From the NCBI RefSeq assembly GCF_000512585.2, contig NC_089242.1:1488001-1552000 (forward strand): a stretch of 64,000 nt of DNA, read 5' to 3'. Both the position numbers and the translations under genes were made by a program. Positions 23,106 to 33,320 of the stretch are shown in pieces. This stretch comes from Kwoniella bestiolae CBS 10118 (Eukaryota; Basidiomycota; Tremellomycetes; Tremellales; Cryptococcaceae). Every line of letters begins with the position of its first letter. The first letter of the stretch is position 1. The notes below the pieces were generated by a model. The model was not told where the DNA came from. It did not search any database and saw only the letters and a program-made list of their open reading frames with translations.

Positions 23106-26054
23106 TCAATCCAACAATCTCATAAGATTCGACGATGAGACTGGTGTCCTTGCTTTATCCTTGCCCTTGCCATGACCTTCCCCTTCATCCTCGACATCCC
23201 CTTCCTGTACCTGTCCGGAACTACCCTTCTCCACGTACATCCCCCTCGTCTCCAAGTCTAGTATCTCCTCCGACCTCACTCTCTTATATGGCGGTATCGA
23301 CCTATCTCCCATCCGTACATTAGGCGATACCGATCCAGCCAAAGTCGGACCAGGGGCAATGGAAGGAAGGTCGAATCCTTGATCCTCACCATCCACTTGA
23401 ATGTACTTCCTATCTAGCGGTCCGCTGATCGCTATCCTAGCTAATTCAGGAGGAAGATGCGAGTGAGAGTGTGACTGGGACTGGGAGTACGTTTGAGAGT
23501 ACGCCTGATCATCCTGTACAAAGTCGAGTTCATGTTCTTCACCACCTGAATGCGATCTTGATCTAGACAGTCTCATATTCGCTTCGTGGGTTTTGGAAGG
23601 TTCGATATTCCCCGGATAGGCCGACTTGAGAGATTCAGGAATGGTACTGGGCGAAGATCTGCGTCGTTTGATAGGGAGTGGGATCCAAGGTTGGGCAGCG
23701 CGAGTATCAGGTCGAGAGGAGCTGCTCGTTGATAGGGGTGAGAGGGTGGGAGGTAATGGCGCGGATAATGGGTTTGAAAGATGGGGATGAGGGGATCGAG
23801 CAAAAGGTTCTAGTACCGATGGGAAGGGTTTGTCCGTTTCCCATCTTGTGGTTATGGCGGGTAACGTCCTACTAGAAGAGGAAGATTGATGTTGATGATG
23901 GCGGGGGATGTGAGGTGGATGAGTAGTTGTGCGTGATGTGCCATGATGCGAATGCGAGTATGAATGTGAATGTGAATGAGTATGCGAGTGAGATCGCTGG
24001 CGATGATGATGATGGAGATGGGAGTGATCGTGACCTTCTTGTCTGACATGAGCGTCTTCACCAAAGGCACCTCCCGCCGCACGCTCATGATCCCATCTTT
24101 CGTAAGGCGATGGACTCCTCAGGGAGATAGCACTGCGAGGTGGCAGATCGTCATGATATGACTGAGGGAATTGCCGAGGATGGTGGACTGAACATCATTG
24201 ATGGTGGAGCGTAAAAGGAGAGCCAATCACTCAGCACCACTATCCCAAAGATGCCAGAAAAGTAAAACAGCAAACTCACATGTCGGTTCGTGGTAATTTG
24301 ATCCAGCAGTAGTAGGCGGATCAATCAAAAGTCTCGTAGAGGCAGACGAACTTGAACTTCCCGCCCAGGCGGAAACCCTCTCTCTGTCATCCCCATCAAT
24401 CGACAACCTACGTGATCTGGGGGATTTCTGCAAATCTTCATAATCTGCTGGATCCTCGCCCTCGGGTATACCACCATTGATCACCAGTGCCTTTCGTCCT
24501 TTCTGACGTTGGTTCTGCAGTTGTTAATTGGAAAAAATCCGATCGATCAGCTTTCCGTAATAACCCGATTCAATTGGAAAAAGCAAAGCGCAATTAACAC
24601 GAAAATTACGTCTACTTCCAGATCCCTGGCGCGATACACAGCCATGCCCGAACAAAGCTTTATCAAGCATGCAGAGTCAAAAGAAACTCACCTGGAACCA
24701 TACCTGGACTTGACGCGGTGTCAACCCAATCTCTTGACCCAACTTTTCTCTGTCTGCGCCAGTCGGAAATTTAGTCTAAAGATGGTTGGACAAAGCCAAA
24801 GATAAGAAAGTGGTTGTTAGTCTTAATCCATTTTTGCTTTTTGATACAATCCGCTTAGCGAGCGCATCTTTACGGCATAATTACGAGAGGAGTCGTAAAA
24901 AAAAGGATTTACAGCATTGGAAAACCATGAGAAATTCGTGATAATCAAAAAAGTAGAGCAAATACTGTAGAATCCTTTTAAATCCTCGAAGGGCCGAAAA
25001 AGAGATCCACACTCACCTTTCTCCATAATCTCGTCAAGCCCGATTGTTGCATATGCGTCAGCAAGGCTCTTGTTCGCTTCTTCTTGTACCCTCCCATAGG
25101 GTATGGCTGTCCAGGTTGCATCGACGACGTGCCTGTATGGCTGGAACCGCTTATGCTGGATCCTCCTGAAAGTTCCCGCTGCATCGAGTAGGAGTGATGG
25201 GAATGCTGTGATTCGTGAGAATGCGTCCTGCTCAGGGGCTCGTCATGGTGGAATTGCCGATGGTCGAGGCTGACAATTGATGGAGAAAGAGGTGCAAGTC
25301 GCTGATGGTAGTGCCCATCGAGTTCAGACGAAAAGGAAGAGTGAGGTCGATAGACGGGAGGATAGCGGAATGACTGTGTTGTGGGTCGAGTCGGCGGTAG
25401 TTGCGATTGAGACATTGAGCTTTCGGGTGAATGAGAGTTAGAACGATGGTGATACGATGGTGATGAATCCTGTCTGGCCGATGAGGAAGCGACTATATGC
25501 GGAGGGGGCGGTTTCGGCGGTGGAGGGAAAATAGGTTTATCCTGAGGTTCCGTTCGTCTCCCGTCAGGACCCAGCCATTGCTGAGGAGGTGGTTTGGGTG
25601 CATAGTATCGTCGGTCAGCAGTGACATACGGTGCGAGGGGTGGTGGTCCGACCTGATGCATTGCAGCTTGAGCAAACTCCGGTCGAGGGGGTCTGAACCT
25701 AGATCCCGCCGAACTGGGTCCTGGATCGTTGAAAAACGATGGAGAAGGTAAGGAACGGTGTGGAGATCTTCGAAGTGGTGAACATTCCACCAGTCCAAAA
25801 GGGGCATCATAAGTCGAGCGAGGGCGCGAGCTCCTATCTCGATTATCTCGTTTGTCGTGTTCATCGCGGCGGTAAAAAGGTGAAGCGGGTTGTCGAGCGG
25901 GTGAAGTCACTCCCGGCAAAGACCGTACAGATCTCTGCTCCTCACCCATTCTCGGCTCTGTCGAAATCATCGTCATTATATCATTACCTGATTTGATATC
26001 GGATTTTGTAATTGGAGGGCGGCGATGAAATAGCGGTAGAGATGAACACTTCAC
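23106..26054 (-). CDS. Homeodomain transcription factor
   Basis: Four exons: 26054-25017, 24775-24692, 24514-24280, 24187-23106; 812 aa, phases close. A 322-residue Pro/Ser/His-rich N-terminus is followed by a typical 60-residue homeodomain split by two introns: KKKRTRALLTHMQQSG and LTRLWRK from exon 1, TKFPTGADREKLGQEIGLTP and RQVQVWFQ from exon 2, NQRQKGRK from exon 3. Trp48, Phe49, Asn51 and Arg53 of helix 3 are present, so DNA binding is expected. There is no TALE three-residue insertion. The C-terminal half is disordered and holds a His/Ser tract (~23938-24030). It is not obviously a mating-type factor: no pheromone or STE genes are nearby. The intron inside the homeodomain (24776-25016) is 241 nt, much longer than the local norm. 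The start at 26054 is the first ATG of the long open exon; the upstream leader may be spliced. Confidence 0.88.
23938..24030 (-). repeat. His/Ser hexanucleotide tract in coding sequence
   Basis: Imperfect tandem ATTCAC/CTCGCAT-type hexamers encode alternating His-Ser (HSHTHSHSHSYSHSHH) in the C-terminal part of the homeodomain protein. Low-complexity expansion within an exon. Confidence 0.7.
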
Positions 26055-29000
26055 ATACAGGTCCGAATTCTACCCAGTCCACAAAATATATGGTTGATGT
26101 CGGGACTTGAGTGATTTCTTCTTTTGTGAGAGTGAGCCGCGGCCGGCGCAATACGATGATGTAGTGTGCTAATTGAAGTGCGACATGATTGTGATTCAGT
26201 AGATGAAAGGAGGTTCAGACATCGTGTTTCAACTTTTATACTCAATAGAAAAAATCCAACTTACGACTGACAACTTTATGACCAAGGATTGTTTTAAAGT
26301 TTTTGCAGCTTGTTGTTGAAAAGTCTATATTAAGTTTACGGGGAGCTCGGTGATTGAGATCGGTTTACCAAAAGCTGTCTGACTGAGCACCATCAGTAGG
26401 GCCTTCGACGAATGGTACGACAGATAATGGGGTAGAAAGCTGGTTGCATAATTGCGCGAGATATATATCAATGAATAAGAATGAGGTATGCATCTCAAAT
26501 GTGAGGAGATTCTTCAATCCTCGATGCTGATCACTCATGGTGAGGAGGGGAGAAAAAAAGAGTCAGACCAGACACATGCTCATATGGTTCCTGTTCGGGT
26601 AGGCCATGTTTTAGGATCAAAAAAAGAATCATTAAATTATCCTTATCCTTAAAGTCCCTTATGATGATTTACAGATAACTGCGATGGGATGATAGGAATC
26701 AAAGGCGGAAACGTGAAACGGAAGGGAAAAAGAGAACATACCGATTCTTGTGCGCTGGATCTAGCTGTAGGTATAGAGAAGGCGGCGAGACCCGTTAGTC
26801 AGCCAAGAAAACGTTCAGGAACTGAAGAGACCAGAGAAAACAATGGTGAAAGTGGATGACTTGCGAGGTTCGAAAGGATAATGGTAAACTCTAAAGTATA
26901 GAAAATCGAAGCAGAAGCAGAAGCACGCAGTGCTGTAGAAGAAAGACAAAGAAGCTTAGTAGCCTCAAGAAGCAAGATTAGAGACCAAAGGGGTTTAAAG
27001 CGCATTTTAGGGACCGCCGGGAGTATAAGCTTCAAGGAGTGTAGGTAATGTTGCGAGAGGAATGTGGGCACGAAAAAAAAGCATACGTGAGTCTTTTCAT
27101 CGGTGATCCTCGTGGTACGAGGAGTTTTTGATGTGACGCTAATAAGGTGTTGAAGCATTCGAGAGATCCAAGGATAAGGACTGGGATTGGCAGTGGTCAA
27201 GACAGGTTAGAGCCCAAAAGTCTAAAAACATGGATATTAGGTTTTCCCAACCCTGTCGTCGGAGGATTCACAGATTCGATTGTTCACAGAAACCATAAAT
27301 GTCAAAATGAGGTTGGGTGGAATCTCCGATCTGTCCATCTCAGAGAGGAGTTTCAGGATAAGACATGAAATGATACTTTGTGATTCGTCATCTTATTTAA
27401 GCGGAGTACCTGACGCCACAAAGCCTCGGTTAAGGGAAAAGAATTCCCCGTCCCATTCAGGTATGGTCAAGATGTGTGTTTCATGTTGAGTCCAAGAACA
27501 AAAAGGTTTTCCAGCAAATGAGAACGAGGGGGTGATGTGGCGGACCGCATGCGAAAGAAACACTACTCACATTCTTAGAAACGGCCTTTTGTTCAGCTTT
27601 GACTTGCGGTCATTCCTGAGAGCACACACGATGGGCAAGAGCGAGGCCTATGGGAGATCTCGAACCGAGGTTGGATCGGTGTTCGCCTGGAAAGGTGATG
27701 TTCTTCGTGGGAGTCGAGTCCCGCAATGAGCACAGGGAAGCTACGTGTTGTAGGATGAAGTCAGTGGTGGGACTTGCTCGGTGATTTCGACATGACAGTA
27801 TAGGGAATAAGAAATAGGGTTTGAGGCTGCTTGCTAAGACTTGGAAATATGTCGAGGGTGGATCGGGAAGGGATAATTGGCGGCGTCCAAGCTCACCTGT
27901 GCTCAAGACGGAAAAGGATATCTATAGTCGGAGGCAATAGAGCAGGGGTTTTGTGAGTGAGGCGACGGAAGACCATAGGAGATATAGTGTGAGAGATTCC
28001 CGGTCCCGGGTTAGGGCCGACGGAGCGTTGGAGGCAAGACTGACAGTGCGGTATGCGAGGGAATGTTGCAAATCCACTCACTTGAGGTAGTGGGTCCACC
28101 TCGTTCTGCTATGTGGATCCTGTCTTGACGGCTCGACCTAGCTGACTTTGCTCCGACCGCTGTGTAATCCTGATTAACTTGTCGAAGACGCAAATAATCG
28201 CCTGTGGAAGTTGATATACAGCTAATAAGTGCATGTTGATCAGCGAGATGCTCCTTCTTTTGGTGTTGATCGTTCCAGCTCCATCTTTCTGTACCCCGGT
28301 CCACCAATCGCACAGATATCCCAAGGCATCATCCACCGTGACCAGCCCCAACGCCAACGACATGTCTTCAATCCCCAGCGACAGCCCATCACTGACTCCC
28401 TACTGTACCCCTTTTGCATCTCTCGCTCATTCAGCCGGCCGCGACGCCCGACCAGGGAGCAACCCTCACCCGCTCGATGATCGATATCGACAAACAGAGA
28501 TAGGGATCACGGCAACAAGATATGGGGCAGAAAAATGACAAGGTTCTGGGTGTCGATACAGATCACATCCAGTGGTGGGAAAGCTAGACATGGTCACTCA
28601 CGATTGTCCTCAGTTTTACAAACGTCACTTCTTCCAAATCTCTAAGAGTCGCATTCGTGTATCGTATTAATCAATGATCGTTTACGAAGATGATCGGTGG
28701 GCAAGTCTTATTCAGCAGGGAAAATACGGAGCGACAACCACCCTAGCAGCATTCGCTCGTTGAAGCAAAATCTGTTGTTCAGGACTCTAGTGGATGAGAT
28801 CGATGTTCTGGAAAGCGATTGGATGGATAGATGATGATTTGATTCGTGTACGTTGTCATGGGCTTGAGGTAGGAGTTTTATCGTCTAGTATGTGTTGATT
28901 TTGTGGGAGAAAGAAAGTTGATTAAAGGTACTACCTACCTAATGCCGTTTGGCAATTTGATTTGATCTGGTGGTATCGTTCAATTAACATCAACAAGAAG

Positions 29001-30553
29001 AAACCCATCAGAAAAGTTGGATGGCTGCGATTCCAACGAACAATGGATCTTGTGATGTGGTCTTGGCTCTCCGTGTGGGAGGAAGTGGGGGAGCCGATTT
29101 GATCCAACTATGTGATAGAAAGTGGGGGAGTACGAGTATCCGCAGTAAGTTGGAATGTGTATTGATGTGTTGATGATTTGGTGGGAGGGCGTTGAGGAAT
29201 ACAACACAATTACAATGTGAGTGTAATGAGTGTAACCTCGGTGATAACTCTAAATTCGACATGGGCATCAGTGGGTTATTTTGTATGGTATGTGCTCCTG
29301 TGTGGTTGATATGACTCGACTAGCACACAGCACTCCATAGCACAAAGCACGAGGTACAGTACAGATGAGATGAACCATGCGGTCCGTGCGTTGTACCAAT
29401 CACCAATACCAATTCAAAGGATGGAGTGTGCGTTTCAGGCGGACAGCCAACAAACCAACGACACTCGACACAAAATGGAATGGCATTGATCGGAACATTT
29501 CACTCTACTCGTGGTTGCGATGTAGTAGAGCACTGGTACCTAGTCAAAGTCAATCCTGAATAACGAAAGCATAGCATAGCATGGAGTGGACCAATACAAC
29601 AACGAACACATCCTGTGACATGGATCTATAAGACAAGGTACTTCATTCTTATCCAGACCCAGGTCCACCACCTCCCAAAGGACCCACTCGCAATAGATGG
29701 AACAAGGATCAACTCGGAATCAAGCTGAATTATCCATTCCATCACATTGATAAATGACGGCGAGGCGGCGGCGTCGTGGTGTGATTCCTAAAAAGCTTAA
29801 TCATTCAATCAATTGATGTGCCGTCGTCGTCAGGTGGCATGTGTCAGACAACACAATTACGACTCTCCTAATTACATCGAGGTCGAGGTGGGGAAGGGAC
29901 TGTGCGTCTCAACGGAGGACTGAGAGAGGGATCGTTCACAACTTACAGTATACATATTTCCTGATTTGCCAGACAGGATCCCCTTTTTCACTCCGTTACC
30001 GCTGGGATATCAATCAAGATCTGTACCATGCCGAATGATCAGAAATGTTTGAAAGAAAGGTGCCTTTGTTTCTTCGTTCCTGCTATGTACTACTAACTGA
30101 CTGCCTACGTCGTTTCCTTTGCTCAAACCAATGTTATGTATTTTATCATTCGGATTATTTATCTGTTGGTGAGAGTACAAGGCCTCTTGACTACATCATA
30201 TGCAGCTCAATGATTGTCTAATCATTGGACATCCCTTGAATTAGTCCTTTTTAAATCCTACCAAGTTCATTAGCCGAATACCTAGTAAGAATGGTCGAGC
30301 AAAGTATGAAATTAGTTCGATAAGTACTAGTAGTGATGACAGTTCTAGAGGTGTTGTCATGCTCGCATGTCTGTCATTTAGCTTGATAAGCAAATGCAAT
30401 ATAATCGATAGATCTTGAGCTGACGAAATCACACGGACTATCCATGATGATTGCAAAAGACCATGCGCTCATGGTTAAATGCATTGAACATGCTGTTAGT
30501 AGCGTACCAGCTCCTCCCATACGTCCAGAACAACCATCATCGGTTCATTCAAC
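26055..30553. other. Gene-free 4.5 kb upstream of homeodomain gene
   Basis: No gene could be built on either strand. Candidate donors for a spliced leader of the homeodomain gene occur on the minus strand near 26746 (GTATGT) and 27085 (GTATGC), so part may be 5' UTR and its introns. A stretch at about 28100-28540 is open in several frames at once but has no splice partners or recognisable product. A short GCATA tandem lies near 29566-29580. No tRNA or repeat element recognised. Confidence 0.5.
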
Positions 30554-31943
30554 TCAGTCGTAGTTCTCTATCACATTACCCAAACCCATCTTTTCGGCTT
30601 GGTCCAGGACAAGACTCGTTATAGCTACGTCCTGAATCCCTAGACCGACCTGCGACGTGAAGAAAAGGTAGAGATCAGCCTTCCGGCTCACGCCTCACCG
30701 CTCCCCACTATTCGTACACATCGATATCTTGTTATGTAAACAGATGGCTCAAATTGCGCACGACGGGATGATCAGGACAGCTTAGATCACCGCAAACGTA
30801 AACGCAAACTCACCGATTTGAACACAATCACTCCATTCCCTCTCTCAGTTCTCTCCTCTACTCTCCTCTTATACTCCTCCCCCTTCTCCTCATCCAGACA
30901 ACTCCCCAATTCTACCAAATCATCCCTCCCCAAATCCGAATCAATCAACTCCCCAGCCTCCCGCATACAAGCCTCAACCGAATCAACCACCACCCCCGCC
31001 CCCTGTACCAACTCCCTATCTATCTCATGCATCGTAGGTTTATACGATCCGATCAGTATCACCCTCGCCCCTGTCTTCGGTGTTGTCTTTGTAGAGTTGA
31101 AGAGAGGCGTGGTAGACGACGTAGCAGTGACGATTATATCTCCCTTCCCTACCACCTCATCTAACCCCTCTGAATCGTTTGTTCGATGGATTGACGAGGT
31201 GATGTTCACGTCTGGGAATTGGGCGGATAGATCGGATAGGACGGATTGGGATCGGGCGGTGGAAGAGCGGATGATGAATGTTATGTTGTTTAGGGAGGGG
31301 TATAGACGGAGGAAGAGGATGGCGTGCGAATGGCTTTGCGCGCCGGAGCCGAAGAGGATTAGATGGGTTGGTGGGGTTGGGTTTGGGAAGAGTCGGAGGA
31401 AGAGGGCCGAGCCTGATTAGGTCATATCGTGGTTAGTCTGGTTTTAGTTCAATAGAAGGAATACCGAGTATCTGGTCTGAGCTAAATGACATAGATAGAC
31501 GATAGACCCTTGTGAAACAGAGTGGAGTATAGTGATTGGAAGATATGCAGTAACTCACCACAAGCATTCCGCAGCGCAGTCAATTTCCTAGCATTCACCA
31601 CAGCCCTGACTCTCCCCGTAGACTCATCCATCACCATAGTCGTAGCTGGTAGACCCCCATCGCTCATTGTGGGTACAGAAACGATCTTGATGGATGTCGT
31701 CCTGGTATCTCCTCCGGTCGGCGCACGAGAGGGCATGAAGAGCATAGTGGATGATTCGGAGCTGATAGTGATTCGATGAGGAGTCTGGATTGGATCGCAT
31801 GTTCCTTCGTTTGACAAGGAGGGGAGGGGATTGGAGAAGTGCTTGAAGACGTTGGATTGGGAGGATAGGGCTAGGTCTGGAGAGAGAGAGGCGAGGACTT
31901 TGTCGACGTCTGAGGAGGAGAGGATCCGGATGGACGAGGACAT
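30554..31943 (-). CDS. Ornithine cyclodeaminase / mu-crystallin family enzyme
   Basis: Three exons: 31943-31559, 31412-30814, 30649-30554; 359 aa, the family size, with phases closing. It starts MSSSIRILSSSDVDKVLASL and has TMLFMPS, a Rossmann dinucleotide-binding segment LILFGSGAQSHSHA, GKGDIIVTATSSTTPLF and VILIGSYKPTMHEID. It ends GLGIQDVAITSLVLDQA and NVIENYD, all typical of OCD/mu-crystallin proteins. Family members include ornithine cyclodeaminase (ornithine to proline plus ammonia), alanine dehydrogenases, ketimine reductases and tauropine-type dehydrogenases. Substrate cannot be assigned from sequence alone. The protein is probably a cytosolic NAD(P)-dependent homodimer; no targeting peptide is evident. 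Confidence 0.88.
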
Positions 31944-32409
31944 GTTGGTGCGTTTTCTGCGTGGTTGTGATAGGTTGACGAAGGTGAGGTGGGGATGCTA
32001 TGCTACCAGTACGAGTAATGTGTGAATTGCTATATATATCAGCTACTAAATGCGCATGTAAGCACTGAGTCGTGGTAGGTGGTCATGGCGGATACTCGTA
32101 ACCGTAAGCGCGGTATTGCCGAGTAACTATTCTGCAATGTTATCGCCTGTCTCCGAACCGGACGTAATCTGAATGATCATTCGAGTCATTATTCTTAGGA
32201 GGTTGACTGGGACCAACAATAACGATGTATCCATGGGAGTTTTGTAGTTGAGCGTAGGAGCGAGCCGTTCAAGTACATAAATATACCTTCTTTCGATTTA
32301 CAATACGCAAGATCAAAAGTATAGATTGGTTGATCCGATTGATGCGTCTCAGATAAACGCGATGGAAGTCGCGTATATATCAAGGGTCAAAGTAACCCTT
32401 GGACACGAA

Positions 32410-32430
32410 GATACACGATACACGATACAC
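32410..32430. repeat. GATACAC x3 tandem repeat
   Basis: Three exact head-to-tail copies of GATACAC in non-coding DNA upstream of the OCD-family gene. Confidence 0.85.
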
Positions 32431-33306
32431 GAATGTCTGTGTATCTCTTTTTGAATCACGAAAACACGTCTAACCATTGAATGGGATGAGCAACGCGTTG
32501 AAAGATACGCAAGTATGCACAGATCTCTTCGTTCGAGTCACGTCTCCATGAGGAATATATATATAGGTCAAGGCTCGACGTGTAGTTCCCCCCTTCTTCT
32601 TCTGTCTTTTGTTTCCCATAATATACTCGTATATATCATGTCTTTCATCAGGTCTTGTAATTCCTGATCATGACTGTTCGACATCTTTATACATGCTGGA
32701 GGCTCGTCGATACGCTACTGGCTATTGTTACTCCCATCATCGATCGTTACTATCATTGTTAGATTTACCTGACATGTCTGCTTTCCGGCGCCTACTACCA
32801 GTCAGCCGCCAACGTCAATACCCCTACAGCTAGTGAAGGATGAAGGAAGAGTCCCCCTCCCGCTCGGTACTAATGATCAACGACTCGACGTCGACTTGAT
32901 ATCGCCAATGTTAGAAGCTGAACTGTGGAAGAACTGCCTCAAATCAACCAGACATCCCTCGACCCAGAAATCTTCATGTCGTCGTGTTGACTTCGACCTC
33001 AACCAGTGATATGAGATCCAGCACTCCTTCCAACTCCGGCCATCATCGCAGTTCTCTTCCACAAATATTGTCATCCCGCGTAAACCCAACCGCTCGGCCA
33101 CACATCAGACCAGATCTGCCTCACAAAACCCATATCAGATAAAAATTCCAGAAATCTAGGAATCAGGAATCAATTGAATCAAAATTCCAAGAAATACGCC
33201 ACACCCCTCAACCTATCAGATATATCTACCCGATAAAGTAATTTCGATTTGGTCGTTATCTCAGCGTGACGCTCCTAACGCCAATATTCAAGGTTTAGTA
33301 CACGGG

Positions 33307-33320
33307 ACGCGTGAACGCGT
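33307..33320. promoter_or_regulatory. Paired MluI cell-cycle boxes (MCB)
   Basis: Two ACGCGT hexamers spaced by GA (ACGCGTGAACGCGT). ACGCGT is the core of the MBF (Mbp1/Swi6) site in ascomycete yeasts, where clustered copies drive G1/S transcription. A third copy lies at 32491. The site is 1.4 kb upstream of the OCD-family start and 2.8 kb upstream of the PHD start, so its target is uncertain; it may mark an unannotated transcript between them. Confidence 0.4.

Noticed and set aside
23938..24030. Repeat tract considered as a CRISPR-like array or minisatellite
   Set aside because: Hexamer repeat lies in frame in an exon and encodes His-Ser; there are no spacers.
26051..26245. Upstream minus-strand ORF as first exon of the homeodomain gene
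   Set aside because: It ends one base into the ATG at 26054 in another frame and has no clear donor; treated as leader.
28233..28538. Putative small secreted protein with signal-like N-terminus
   Set aside because: Overlaps other open frames on both strands, lacks introns and conserved features; kept only as a low-interest finding.
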